Shown here piece after piece: positions 1 through 9,012 of a stretch of 64,000 nt of DNA. Location: positions 4,983,501 through 5,047,500 of the forward strand of contig NZ_CP097269.1 of the NCBI RefSeq assembly GCF_028473645.1, given 5' to 3'. The position numbers were made by a program, and so were the translations under genes. Under the pieces are notes generated by a model. That model was given only the letters and a program-made list of their open reading frames with translations, had not been told where the DNA came from and ran no database searches. Origin of the DNA: Acidovorax sp. GBBC 1281 (GTDB lineage Bacteria; Pseudomonadota; Gammaproteobacteria; Burkholderiales; Burkholderiaceae_C). Numbering within the stretch: position 1 is the stretch's first letter; each line of letters opens with the position of its first letter.

Positions 1-1438
1 GGCGAAGGGACAGCGCGACGGCTGCCGGGCCGCCGATGCCGTCCGGCGGCACATGCCCACCTGCCGGGGCCTTGCGGGCCTTGCCGGCATAGGAGCGCCT
101 GGGCGCCGGCGTGGAAGGGGATGCGACTAAATCGTACGGCCCCGGTGCCATCGGTGCTTCGTCGTCGGGCGGCGCCCAGTTGGACGGACGCGTGGGCACC
201 CCCAGGTAGGTGGTGCCTTCCAGCCGGTTCGCGGTGGCAACGGACACCTTGTGCCCATCGAGCACGGCATCGCATTCCTGGGCCAGGGCCCCGATGGATT
301 TCGCCAAACGCTTGGCGAAATCCAGGGCGACCGCCTGCGAGGCACCCGCTTCGGTATCGAAATGGCGGCTCGCCAGCAAGATGAACGCCTGCGCGTGCCC
401 CCGCAAGCGCAACGCACCGTTTTGCATGCGCCCCGCGTGGGCCGCCGTGTCTCCCCGCATGGGGATGCGCGCGTCCTGCAGCAGATCGATCGCGGCGCGG
501 TCCGACAGATCCACCGCGCAGCTCAACAGCGCCACGATCTCTCGGAGAATCTCGATGCCGTCCATGCCCTCTGCGACCACCATGCGATTGCCCAGGGTCC
601 AGATCTTTTCCTTGTGCATGTCGAAGGCCTGCATCCGCAGTTTCGTGAGCGTGTGCGTGGCTTCCTTCAAGACCCCGACCAAGCCGGGGTGGGCTTTGAG
701 GTGGGCCGGGGTGCCCAGCTTCTCGATGGCCTCGGACGTGGCAGTGATGTACGGCCGGATCGCCTCGATGACTTGATCGACCTGGCCGAGGTGCGCATTC
801 AAATCCCTGTCCAAGGCGACCAGGTCCACGGGCTGGGAGCGCGCCTCCAGCATGCGCTGCGAAAGCGCATGGCCTTGCTCGACGGGCACCTCGGGAAGGT
901 GCTGGACCAGAAAGGCCGCCAAGGCCGCGCGCTTTTGGTAGAGGGTCACGAAAGCATTTCGCCCTTGTGGGTCTTGGCGCTGGAGTTCGGTCAGGCCGTC
1001 GAAAGCGGCAATGCCGCGATCGGCCCACTGGAACGCCGTTTCCAGGATGCGCTGTTGATTGTGGGGCGTGACCCCTCCGGCCATGCACAGTCTGTCGAAG
1101 GTTTCGATATAGGCCGTCGCCTTGTCGACGGTTTCGCCGGCAACGATGGCCGCCTGCTTTTTCTCCCGCTTCTCGAGCCGTGCTTGCTGCGCCGGTTTCG
1201 GTGGCCGCTGAACGGGCAGCGCCGCGCGAAGCTGGGACGTCTCTCCGCTGGCCACGGTGCTTCTGGGACGGGACGGGAGATGCGCTGCAATGCCGCTGGG
1301 CGAGCCCGCCGGCGAACTGTCACGCCGCGATGCCACGCTGGGCACGTCCCGGGAAGGCCCTGACGCTGGCTCCTGGCCGGCGCGATGCGCGCGTGGGCTT
1401 CGGCTCGCTTTGCCGGAAGCAGTGAGTTCACCCGCCAT
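1..1438 (-). CDS. Putative type III effector, XopP/HLK-like (paralog 1, partial)
   Basis: The minus-strand frame is open from ATG at 1438 to the left edge, so the C terminus is missing. An AGGGG-type ribosome site lies just upstream. The first ~90 residues are rich in Ser, Pro, Ala and Arg, as in type III secretion signals. The rest is predicted largely helical, with stretches such as DKATAYIETFDRL, ATHTLTKLRMQAFDMHKEK and DLSDRAAIDLLQDARIP, then a proline-rich linker (PSTPAPRRS). The same layout and similar helices occur in the broken gene immediately upstream, so the two are tandem paralogs. Only 42 bases separate them, so one PIP-box transcript could serve both. The assignment to the XopP/HLK family rests on general resemblance and position; no catalytic motif is visible. 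Confidence 0.5.
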   Translation of the reverse strand, partial: MAGELTASGKASRSPRAHRAGQEPASGPSRDVPSVASRRDSSPAGSPSGIAAHLPSRPRSTVASGETSQLRAALPVQRPPKPAQQARLEKREKKQAAIVAGETVDKATAYIETFDRLCMAGGVTPHNQQRILETAFQWADRGIAAFDGLTELQRQDPQGRNAFVTLYQKRAALAAFLVQHLPEVPVEQGHALSQRMLEARSQPVDLVALDRDLNAHLGQVDQVIEAIRPYITATSEAIEKLGTPAHLKAHPGLVGVLKEATHTLTKLRMQAFDMHKEKIWTLGNRMVVAEGMDGIEILREIVALLSCAVDLSDRAAIDLLQDARIPMRGDTAAHAGRMQNGALRLRGHAQAFILLASRHFDTEAGASQAVALDFAKRLAKSIGALAQECDAVLDGHKVSVATANRLEGTTYLGVPTRPSNWAPPDDEAPMAPGPYDLVASPSTPAPRRSYAGKARKAPAGGHVPPDGIGGPAAVALSLR

Positions 1439-1480
1439 GGACCTGCCCCTTGAAAACCCCAAAGATCAGCGTCACCCGCA

Positions 1481-3630
1481 TCAGCGCTTCATGCGCTTTT
1501 GCAGGTCCAGCAACACCTGGTCCGTCAAAGGCCCCCGGTGCACAGGGCCGAGTATCGCGGCGTTGATGCTTTCCCAGTTCTTGCCCCGCCCACATTGCTC
1601 GGCCGTCTTGACGTGCACCGCCGCCAGGTCCTCGGGGGAGATGGTGGCGATGGCACCGGTGTCCACGACTTTCTCCGTGTGGAAATGCACGTAAAGCGAC
1701 GGTGCGGGCTGCCCGTCCGACAGCGGACGCCCCGCAAGGCGCACTTCGAACACCTTGCCGTGGGTGTCGTCCGGATCGCCTTCGGACCGAAGCTTGCTCA
1801 CCGCTCCCTCCGGCATGGCTTCGCCCGATGCCAGCAGCATCGATACATGGCGTGCCATCGGATAGGCGTATTGCTTGATGAGGTCGATCTCGATCTGCCG
1901 GACCTGGTCGTGCAGGGCCTGCACGGCGGCGGTCCGCTGCGCCACGTCGTCGCGCAACCGTGCCATCGAAGGCTCCTCCATGACGGGGCCCGCCATGCTG
2001 TCGAGCTGCTGGCTCCGTTGAGCCCAGATGCCGGGCTGGCCGAACCAGCTCACCAGCGCATTGCGCATGGATTGCGCCACGTGGATTGGGTCGATGCCGG
2101 TGTCCATGGCGGTGCGGATGCGGGACACATCGCGATTCATCGACTCCGCCAACGCGAAAAAGTCGAATCGCGCCCCGCCCGTCGGCTGTGGCGGCTTGCG
2201 AAACCGCTGGAGCCGCTCCGTCGCCAGTTCGATGGTGACCTCTTGCGCCGCGGACAATGCCGGCTTTCCGACCGATGGAGTCGATGGGCCGCCCGCAGAA
2301 TGCGAGCCTTGGCGTTGCGGCGGTGCTTGCGGCCGGATTTGGAGGGCCCCTCCGACACGGCCGACTCCTGCGCGGAAAGGGCGGGTTCCGCCTCCTCGAT
2401 CGGCGGTTCTTGAACCTGCGTCGACCGGCCCTCGACCGTGAGGTCATGAACGCGGGCAGCCATCTGCGGCGAGAGCTTTTGCGCCGTCAGCACCTTGCCG
2501 ATCTCGCTGGCCAGCAACCGGATGGACGCCGCCAGCTCCAGGGCGGCCTTGCCCACCGGTGACGCCGACAGGTCCTGGTCGGGTGGCAGGTGCCGGGTCG
2601 CCTCCATGAGGTGATCCCGCGCGTGGCGCTCCAGCGCCATCACATAGCCCTCCAGCCATGCCACCTCCTGGGGGTGAGGCGCCACACGCGCATCCAACAG
2701 CAGATCGGCGGCCTTGCGCAGGTGCACGACATCGCCGACAAACTCTTTCTGCAGTTTCAGAGTCTGCTCGGTCACGCTGTCGGCAGCATCGGCTTGCGCC
2801 AGCATCATGACGCCCAGCATCACGCGATCCACGTGCGACTCAATGGCGATGAGCCGTGCCTTGGCAGCGCCCATCACCGCCGCCTTGAGCGTCGTGGCAG
2901 CGTCGGGCGTCGATTCGAACGTTTCCCGCTTTCCGAGCGAATCGATGGTGTCCGACAGAGCCTTGCCCAAAGGCTCCAGCTCTTTGAGTTGCGCATCTGC
3001 TTTTTCGACATAGCCGGCCCAGGCCGCCTGGTAGCTTGCCGCGTCGGGGTGGTACAGCAACTCTTACGCCAATTGGTCGACGCCCGATTTCGGCGTGGTC
3101 ATGACCATGCGGTAGGCGGACATCGTCCGCTGCTGCTCGATGAACACCGGAATGCGTGGGCCCGCGTGGTGCCGTTGGCCCATCGTCAGTTTTCCCAGCG
3201 CCTCCATGGCGAGCTGGGCTTGCTCGAAAGCGGGGGACGATGCCCTGCGCGTCAATGCAGCGTCACGCTCCAGCGACAAGCGCCCCATGAACGTCTGATA
3301 CCGATTCAGATGGGGAATCGCCTCGTCGATGGTCGTGGCCGCCGACCGGGCCGCAGGCGAAGGGCGCGCCAAAGCCGCTCCCAAGACGTCGGGCCGCGGC
3401 GGAACGTTGGCCCGTGGGCGCTGTGCTGTGGCGCTGGCAGCGTCACCAGCCTGCGCCCCGCCACGCGGGCGCAACGTATCCGAAGGCCCACCCTGATGCA
3501 GCGTGCTGCCACGCTGCCGCCCCGCTGATGACCTGGCCGGGGGAGCCGCATCCTGCGACGATGGCGTCGTTGCAGGACGCGCGGGTGTCCCTGCGGTACG
3601 GCCGCGATGGTTGACATTTCCCGATGGCAT
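1481..3630 (-). pseudogene. Broken XopP/HLK-like effector gene (paralog 2): in-frame stop plus frameshift
   Basis: The reading starts at ATG 3630 (MPSGNVNHRG), with a Ser/Pro/Arg-rich secretion-type N terminus. After residue 188 (…KSGVDQLA) a TAA codon at 3064-3066 interrupts the frame. The same frame then resumes at once (ELLYHPDAASYQ…) as helix-rich sequence resembling paralog 1. Between about 2260 and 2350 the coding sense moves to another minus frame, which reads on from a proline-rich linker into LATERLQRFRKPPQ and ends …LQKRMKR at the TGA at 1481-1483. Restoring both sites gives about 715 residues. A perfect PIP box with its -10 lies upstream, so the gene was once part of the HrpX regulon. 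A truncated 188-residue N-terminal product could still be made and secreted. The two lesions could be real decay or sequence errors. Confidence 0.6.
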
Positions 3631-3663
3631 GGAAGACCTTGACGAAGTAAATCTACAGCCAGA

Positions 3664-3724
3664 AGGATGGCTGTGGTACTGCGGAAAGACTCTCAAAACC
3701 CGAAGCAGCTCAGGAGCTGGCGAA
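3664..3724 (-). promoter_or_regulatory. PIP box and -10 element upstream of the effector pair
   Basis: On the minus strand TTCGC-N15-TTCGG spans 3724 to 3700, a full match to the plant-inducible-promoter consensus (TTCGB-N15-TTCGB). Thirty bases further on is CATCCT (3669-3664), which fits the YANNNT -10 hexamer at the usual 30-32 base spacing. The start codon at 3630 lies about 34 bases beyond the hexamer. HrpX is the expected activator. Confidence 0.8.
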
Positions 3725-3773
3725 GCCCCCTTTTTTGCATAGCGTGGGGGCCCGCCCAGCCCTCACGCCGCGG

Positions 3774-4493
3774 CTACTTCTCGGCGTGCTGCTGGCGAAA
3801 CTCCCGCGCCTTGCCGAAGTGCCCGCACCCGATGAACGGCACCGGCGGGCGCAGCGCGGACAGCGGCGAAGGGTGGTTGGCGGTGAGCACCAGATGGCCC
3901 CGGTCGCCCGGAATCCAAACGCGCTTGGATTGGGCGTGCGAGCCCCACAGCATGAACACCACCGGCCGATCGCCCTCGGCCACATGGCGGATCACTGCGT
4001 CGGTGAGCTCCTCCCAGCCCTTGCCGGAATGGCTGGCGGCCTGGCCCTCTTCCACGGTGAGGCAGGTGTTGAGCAGCAGCACGCCATTTTTTGCCCATTT
4101 GGCGAGGCTGCCGCCCGGCTCGGGCCAGGCGGGAAAGGGGGTGCCCAGGTCGCGCTGCATCTCCTTGAAGATGTTGCGCAGCGAAGGCGGCAGTTGCACG
4201 CCGGGCGCCACCGAAAACGCGAGGCCCTCGGCCTGCCCGCGGCCGTGGTACGGGTCCTGCCCCAGGATGACCACGCGCACCTGATCGGGCGGGGTCAGCT
4301 CCAGCGCGCGCAGCGGCCGGGGCGGGAAGATGGCGGCGCCATCCGCCAGCCGTGCCTTCAGAAACGCCAGCAGCGCCTGCCCCCGCGCACCGGCGAAAAA
4401 GGCATCAACCAGGGGCTGCCATCCGGGCGCCACGGGCCAGTCGGCAGGATCGGCGCTGTGCAGCTGGGTGGACGGCGCCACGGAATCATTCAT
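3774..4493 (-). CDS. ung: Uracil-DNA glycosylase, family 1
   Basis: Removes uracil from DNA in the first step of base-excision repair. The 239-residue product has the family-1 water-activating motif GQDPYHG at residues 78-84 and the minor-groove loop HPSPLSA near the C terminus, with an LLLNTCLTVE segment between them. Length is normal. The ATG at 4493 (MNDSVAPS) is chosen over a GTG at 4514 because the extra residues are not expected in the family. It follows trpC on the same strand, separated by a short dispersed repeat, and is probably the last gene of the trp string on this side of the T3SS island. Confidence 0.95.
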   Translation of the reverse strand: MNDSVAPSTQLHSADPADWPVAPGWQPLVDAFFAGARGQALLAFLKARLADGAAIFPPRPLRALELTPPDQVRVVILGQDPYHGRGQAEGLAFSVAPGVQLPPSLRNIFKEMQRDLGTPFPAWPEPGGSLAKWAKNGVLLLNTCLTVEEGQAASHSGKGWEELTDAVIRHVAEGDRPVVFMLWGSHAQSKRVWIPGDRGHLVLTANHPSPLSALRPPVPFIGCGHFGKAREFRQQHAEK

Positions 4494-4520
4494 GCTCAAA
4501 ACAGTCTCCAGCACAATAAG

Positions 4521-4552
4521 ATCTAGGGCATATCGCTATTAATTTAATAGCA
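4521..4552. repeat. Short dispersed repeat (ATAGC/CTAGGGCAT element), copy 1
   Basis: This short AT-rich element lies between trpC and ung. Read on the minus strand it is GCTATTAA-TTAATAGC, an 8-base inverted repeat, followed by GATATGCCCTAG. The same hairpin-plus-ATGCCCTAG arrangement recurs at 51281-51340 and 55092-55150. Elements of this kind are abundant and mostly intergenic in Acidovorax relatives. Confidence 0.7.
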
Positions 4553-4567
4553 CCCAGCAAACCGGTG

Positions 4568-5368
4568 TCAGGCGAACAGCTTGGCCAGGGCCTCGCCGGG
4601 TTCCGGCGCCCGCATGAAGGCCTCGCCGACCAGGAAGGCGTTCACGCCCGCATCGCGCATCTGCCGCACGTCGGCGGGCGAGAGAATGCCCGACTCGGTC
4701 ACCAGCAGGCGGTCAGCCGGCACGTTCTTTTGCAGCGCCAGGGTGGTCGAGAGCGACACCTCGAAGGTCCGTAGATTGCGGTTGTTGATGCCCACCAGCG
4801 GCGTGCGCAGGCGCAGCGCCCGGTCCAGCTCGGCGCCGTCGTGCACCTCCACCAGCACCGCCATGTCCAGGCTGCGGGCGATGGCCTCGAAATCGGCCAT
4901 CTGCGCATCGTCCAGGCAGGCCGCGATCAGCAGGATGGCATCGGCGCCCATGGCCCGCGATTCATAGATCTGGTAGGCGTCCACCATGAAATCCTTGCGC
5001 AGCACCGGCAGCTGGCAGCTGGCGCGCGCCTGCTTCAGGTAGTCGGGCTGGCCCTGGAAAAACTGCCGGTCGGTCAGCACCGACAGGCACGCCGCGCTCA
5101 CCTTGCCGTCGCCCTCGGCATAGCTCTGGGCGATGTCGGCGGGAATGAAATCCGCGCGCAGCACGCCCTTGGACGGGCTGGCCTTCTTGACCTCGGCGAT
5201 CACCGCCGCCTGGCCCTTGGCTATTTTTGCGCGCAGCGCCCCTTCGAAGTCGCGCGTGAGCACGCGGCTTTCCGCATCCGCGCGAATGGCGGCCAGGGGC
5301 GCTTTCTTTTGCGCTGCCGCGATTTCCTCGCGCTTGACGGCAATGATCTTGTTCAGGATGTCGGACAT
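4568..5368 (-). CDS. trpC: Indole-3-glycerol phosphate synthase
   Basis: Closes the ring of carboxyphenylamino-deoxyribulose phosphate to give indole-3-glycerol phosphate in tryptophan synthesis. The 266-residue product is a standalone TIM barrel with the family signatures [13 protein letters not shown] (catalytic Lys in the N-terminal third), [21 protein letters not shown] and VTESGI. It is not fused to TrpF. The ATG at 5368 ([12 protein letters not shown]) is the conventional start; a TTG three codons upstream is less likely. It lies 29 bases downstream of a small membrane-protein gene and in the same orientation as trpD. Confidence 0.97.
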   Translation of the reverse strand: MSDILNKIIAVKREEIAAAQKKAPLAAIRADAESRVLTRDFEGALRAKIAKGQAAVIAEVKKASPSKGVLRADFIPADIAQSYAEGDGKVSAACLSVLTDRQFFQGQPDYLKQARASCQLPVLRKDFMVDAYQIYESRAMGADAILLIAACLDDAQMADFEAIARSLDMAVLVEVHDGAELDRALRLRTPLVGINNRNLRTFEVSLSTTLALQKNVPADRLLVTESGILSPADVRQMRDAGVNAFLVGEAFMRAPEPGEALAKLFA

Positions 5369-5397
5369 GGAAGGCAATCAGGGAATGGGAAATAGGG

Positions 5398-6012
5398 TCA
5401 GCGCATCGGGCGCAGCGGCTCGCCAGAGCGACGAATGTGAAGGCGCTCGGCCAGCATGTCAACGCAACGATCCAGCTGTTGCAATTGTTGATTCCAGGTC
5501 GCCTGGCGCACGGCAGAAAACGTAACAGAGGTCAGTTGCGCCACCGGGCCGCGCCGCACATGGCGCAACTCCAGCACAAAACAGGTGCCGTGCGCGGCGC
5601 TGCTTCCGACGTAGCAGCCCAGGCTGTGCTCCGTGGCATTCAAAACGATGGGAGGCTGAGGGCCCTGCCCCACCGCCATGATGCGCAACTGTTCGAAGTC
5701 CACACACCAGCCGCGCCACCGACGCTCCTGGCGAGCCAGTATCCAAATGGCTGCAGCAGCCAGCACGCCGGTGACTACCGCCACCCCCCAGGAAATCGGT
5801 GGCGCGTCCAGACCGGGAACCTGCATGGCCTTCCAGCCCAGAAACAGCGAAACAGGGCCCAGCATGGCGGCATACGCCCATGGGCCGCGCGGCGGGTTCA
5901 AGGCCTCGGGCAACAACAAGCGCTGCACTCGCGTCAGGGCCAACGCCAGTGCTTCGACGCTGTGGAGCGGGCCATGCTCCACCCGAGGCCGCTTCATGAG
6001 GTCCTGCGTCAT
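5398..6012 (-). CDS. Uncharacterised two-TM membrane protein in the trp gene string
   Basis: A product of about 204 residues starts at MTQDLMKRPRV; ATG 6012 is preferred, with another ATG six codons upstream. Two hydrophobic segments lie close together (around AAMLGPVSLFLGW and VAVVTGVLAAAAIWILA), followed by a soluble C-terminal half containing WCVDFEQLRIM, LNATEHSLGCYVGS and FVLELRHVRRG. The pattern suggests a membrane-anchored cytoplasmic domain similar to small PH-like domain proteins, but I recognise no family. It sits between trpD and trpC on the same strand, close enough to be co-transcribed. The 189 bases between it and trpD show no clear gene. Confidence 0.6.
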   Translation of the reverse strand: MTQDLMKRPRVEHGPLHSVEALALALTRVQRLLLPEALNPPRGPWAYAAMLGPVSLFLGWKAMQVPGLDAPPISWGVAVVTGVLAAAAIWILARQERRWRGWCVDFEQLRIMAVGQGPQPPIVLNATEHSLGCYVGSSAAHGTCFVLELRHVRRGPVAQLTSVTFSAVRQATWNQQLQQLDRCVDMLAERLHIRRSGEPLRPMR

Positions 6013-6201
6013 GGCATGGCGAAGTTGCATCGACCCGTGCGCATCAGCGCGCCGAGCAAAGCGCAGGCATCTTCCAGAGCGAGCGCCTCGGCCACGCCCG
6101 GTGGGCTGCGGTCTTCGGGAATGCCGCGACAAAGCGCGGCATCGACCTCGGGAGGCCGAGGGCGCCGAAGTTGGCAGGGCAGCACCACATGGGGCAATGC
6201 C

Positions 6202-7233
6202 TCAGGCCGCCAGCGCATGGGTGCACGCGACGAGTTGCTCCAGCTTGGCGAGGGCGGCGCCGCTGACAATGGCGGCGCGGGCGCGGACGATGCCGTCCGC
6301 GATCGAGTCGGCCACGTTGGCGGCATACAGCGCCGCGCCGGCATTCAGGCAGACGATGTCCTGGGCCGGGCCGGGCTGGCCGCGCAGCACGCCCAGCAGC
6401 ACCTCGCGCGACTGCTCGGGGGTGTCCACCTTCAGGGTCCGGTTGCTGGCCATGGCCAGGCCGAAGTCTTCGGGGTGGATTTCGTATTCGGTGATCTCGC
6501 CCTTTTTCAGCTCGCCCACCAGCGTGGCCGCGCCCAGGCTGACCTCGTCCATGCCGTCGCGGCCATAGACCACCACGGCATGCTCGGCGCCCAGCCGCTG
6601 CAGCGCGCGCACCTGGATGCCCACCAGGTCGGGGTGGAACACCCCCATGAGGATGTTGGGCGCGCCCGCCGGGTTGGTGAGCGGCCCGAGGATGTTGAAC
6701 AGGGTGCGCACGCCCATTTCCTTGCGCACCGGCGCCACGTTCTTCATGGCGGGGTGGTGGTTGGGCGCGAACATGAAGCCGATGCCGACCTCGGCGATGC
6801 AGCGCGCGATGGCCTCGGGCGGCAGGTTGATGTGCACGCCCAGCGACTCCATTACGTCGGCGCTGCCGCTCTTGCTGGAGACGCCGCGCCCGCCGTGCTT
6901 GGCGGTCTTGGCGCCGGCAGCGGCGGCCACGAACATCGCGCAGGTGGAGATGTTGAAGGTGTTGGCACCGTCGCCGCCCGTGCCCACGATGTCCACCATG
7001 TGCGTGGTGCCCGGCACGTGGACCTTGTTGGAGAACTCGCGCATGACCTGCGCGGCGGCAGCGATCTCGCCGATGGTTTCCTTCTTGACGCGCAGGCCGG
7101 TCACGATGGCCGCCGTCATCACGGGCGACAGTTCGCCGCGCATGATGAGGCGCATCAGGTGCAGCATCTCGTCGTGGAAGATTTCGCGGTGCTCGATGGT
7201 GCGCTGCAGCGCTTCCTGGGGGGTAATGGACAT
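6202..7233 (-). CDS. trpD: Anthranilate phosphoribosyltransferase
   Basis: Transfers the phosphoribosyl group of PRPP to anthranilate. The 343-residue protein begins [10 protein letters not shown]. It shows the PRPP-binding loop [18 protein letters not shown], the [21 protein letters not shown] segment and the NPHH-type region [18 protein letters not shown], ending with [11 protein letters not shown] and a normal C terminus. The ATG at 7233 is supported by family length. It lies 20 bases downstream of the lysE-type gene and is probably translated from the same mRNA as trpG. Confidence 0.97.
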   Translation of the reverse strand: MSITPQEALQRTIEHREIFHDEMLHLMRLIMRGELSPVMTAAIVTGLRVKKETIGEIAAAAQVMREFSNKVHVPGTTHMVDIVGTGGDGANTFNISTCAMFVAAAAGAKTAKHGGRGVSSKSGSADVMESLGVHINLPPEAIARCIAEVGIGFMFAPNHHPAMKNVAPVRKEMGVRTLFNILGPLTNPAGAPNILMGVFHPDLVGIQVRALQRLGAEHAVVVYGRDGMDEVSLGAATLVGELKKGEITEYEIHPEDFGLAMASNRTLKVDTPEQSREVLLGVLRGQPGPAQDIVCLNAGAALYAANVADSIADGIVRARAAIVSGAALAKLEQLVACTHALAA

Positions 7234-7253
7234 TCCGTTTCCTCGAATGAAGC

Positions 7254-7919
7254 TCAGGCGCCGGGACGCTCGGAGAGCGCGAGCCGGATGCCGAAACCGA
7301 TGAACATCGCACCGGCCACGCGGTCCAGCCAATGCATGCCTCGCTGGATCGCACCCTGGCGGCGGGCCATCCAGGCCGCCGCCAGCGCCCAGCCGGCGTT
7401 GACCGGAATGGCGTTGATGTTGAACAGCACGCCCAGCAGCACGAAGGCCCAGGCCTTGTTCTCGGTGCCCGGTGCGATGAACTGGGGCACGAAGGCCAGA
7501 AAGAAGATGGCCACCTTGGGGTTGAGCACGTTGGTCCAGAACCCGCCCAGGAACACCTTCTTCAGCGAAGTTGGCGCCGAGGGCGCAGCGCGCGCGGCGG
7601 CCAGATCGGCGCCACCGGCCGCGTTGGCAGGGGCCTTGGCCCACAGCATGCGAACGCCCATCCACAGCAGGTAGGCGGCCCCCACCCATTTGAGCGCCGT
7701 GAAGGCCGTGGCCGACGCGGCCAGCAGCGCCCCCACGCCCACGGCCGCCGCGGCGATGTGCACGAAGCACCCGGCCGTGATCCCGAAGCCCGCGACGAGC
7801 CCGGCGCGCACGCCGGATTTCAGCGCGTTCGTGACGATGTAGAGCACGTCCGGCCCGGGCGTGAGGTTGAGCAGCCATCCGGCCGCGATGAACAGGAGTA
7901 GCTGGTGCGTCTCGATCAT
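7254..7919 (-). CDS. LysE/RhtB-family amino-acid exporter
   Basis: The 221-residue product has the LysE/RhtB opening [24 protein letters not shown], with the conserved NLTPGPD near residue 20, and about six hydrophobic segments (for example [21 protein letters not shown] and [14 protein letters not shown]), plus the [17 protein letters not shown] stretch typical of the family. It should be an inner-membrane efflux protein for an amino acid or homoserine-lactone-like solute; the substrate cannot be read from sequence. Its ATG overlaps the trpG stop by four bases (ATGA), so it is translationally coupled inside the trp operon. A tryptophan-pathway overflow role is only an inference. Confidence 0.9.
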   Translation of the reverse strand: MIETHQLLLFIAAGWLLNLTPGPDVLYIVTNALKSGVRAGLVAGFGITAGCFVHIAAAAVGVGALLAASATAFTALKWVGAAYLLWMGVRMLWAKAPANAAGGADLAAARAAPSAPTSLKKVFLGGFWTNVLNPKVAIFFLAFVPQFIAPGTENKAWAFVLLGVLFNINAIPVNAGWALAAAWMARRQGAIQRGMHWLDRVAGAMFIGFGIRLALSERPGA

Positions 7920-8485
7920 GGCCGCGCCTGCAGGAAGTTGCGCAGCATGGCGTGGCCGTGCTCGGTGAGGATGCTTTCCGGGTGGAACTGCACGCCTTCG
8001 ATGTCCAGCGTCTTGTGGCGCACGCCCATGATCTCGCCGTCGTCGGTCCAGGCGGTCACCTCCAGCACGTCCGGGCAGGTGGCCCGCTCGATGGACAGCG
8101 AGTGGTAGCGGTTCACCGTGAACTGCTCGGGCAGGCCGGCGAACACGCCTTGTTGGGTGGTGGTGATCACGCTGGTCTTGCCGTGCATCAGTTCCTGGGC
8201 CCGCACGATGGTCCCGCCGAATGCGGCCCCGATGGCCTGGTGGCCCAGGCACACGCCCAGGATGGGCAGCTTGCCGGCGAAGTGGTGGATGGCGGCCACC
8301 GAGATGCCGGCTTCGACCGGCGAGCACGGCCCGGGGGAGATGACGAGCCGGTCGGGCGCCCGTGCGGCGATGCCCTCCAGCGTGATCTCGTCGTTGCGGT
8401 ACACCTCGACCTCGGCACCCAGCTCTCCGAAGTACTGGACGATGTTGTAGGTGAAGCTGTCGTAGTTGTCGACCATCAGCAGCAT
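7916..8485 (-). CDS. trpG: Anthranilate synthase component II (glutamine amidotransferase)
   Basis: Supplies ammonia from glutamine to TrpE. The 189-residue class-I amidotransferase starts [21 protein letters not shown]. It contains the oxyanion-hole region ISPGPCSP, the nucleophile motif [10 protein letters not shown] and the His/Glu pair in GVQFHPESI. The ATG at 8485 has AGAGG seven bases upstream. Its partner gene trpE is about 40 kb away on the same strand, beyond the whole T3SS cluster; in related genomes the two are usually close. It overlaps the lysE-type gene downstream. Confidence 0.97.
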   Translation of the reverse strand: MLLMVDNYDSFTYNIVQYFGELGAEVEVYRNDEITLEGIAARAPDRLVISPGPCSPVEAGISVAAIHHFAGKLPILGVCLGHQAIGAAFGGTIVRAQELMHGKTSVITTTQQGVFAGLPEQFTVNRYHSLSIERATCPDVLEVTAWTDDGEIMGVRHKTLDIEGVQFHPESILTEHGHAMLRNFLQARP

Positions 8486-9012
8486 GGCTTTGACCTCTTG
8501 AATGCTTGGGGGGCCGGGCCCGGCCCCCGTTGAGAAATGCCCCCCCGTCACACGGCGCAGCCCGGTCCGGGCGGGTCCGCGGCTGCCGAGGCAGCGGGGG
8601 GAGACTTTTTTGGGATGCGCGCCCGCGCGGGCGCACCAGGGGTGTCAGTTCGCAGGCTTGCGCCAACGAAGGGGGAAGGGTGCCGCCAGGCAAGGACGCG
8701 GATGAGGCATGGCGGCGATTATCACCTGCCTGCCCGCCCCGCCGTGCAAAGGACGGATTGGCTGGGCGCCAGCCCCTGCCCAGCCCCTCAGCCTCCCTCA
8801 ACGAGCCCTCCGGCGCGCCGCTCTCACGCGCCACGCCGGTGCCCGCCGCACTTCGCATGGCCGCAATCCGCATCGCATACAAAGCGTTTACATACGCTTG
8901 CCACGCGGAAAGTCGGAACCTCCGCGTTGGGTCCTGCAACCGCCCCCTTTCCGTTCCGAAAAGGCCGATTGCCGTCCAGTGCATTTCTTCATCAACTGCA
9001 AGGGGTCAATCC
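8486..9012. other. Divergent intergenic region between trpG and the 9.0-15.2 kb T3SS-associated unit
   Basis: No convincing gene lies in these 527 bases. It should hold the trpG promoter (minus) and the promoter of the plus-strand unit. A near-PIP sequence, TTCGC-N15-ATCGC, occurs at 8852-8876 (plus strand) but has no good YANNNT hexamer at the right distance. An inverted repeat, AAGCGT-N6-ACGCTT, spans 8882-8899. The left part (8510-8660) is very GC-rich with runs of G and C. Confidence 0.5.

Noticed and set aside
251..1363. Plus-strand 370-codon open frame opposite the first effector-like gene
   Set aside because: Its product is Gln/His/Arg-rich with no family features. The opposite strand gives a coherent helical protein with a proper start and a paralog next door, so this is an antisense shadow.
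5437..7674. Plus-strand 745-codon open frame opposite trpD and its neighbours
   Set aside because: It spans three genes with clear family motifs on the minus strand and has the composition of an antisense frame.
8852..8876. PIP-like TTCGC-N15-ATCGC upstream of the gene at 9013
   Set aside because: One mismatch in the second box and no YANNNT hexamer at 30-32 bases; not strong enough to list as a promoter.
8936..8965. GGAACC resembling half of a Pseudomonas HrpL-type hrp box
   Set aside because: No CCAC-N2-A at the right distance, and the cluster is of the HrpX/PIP type.
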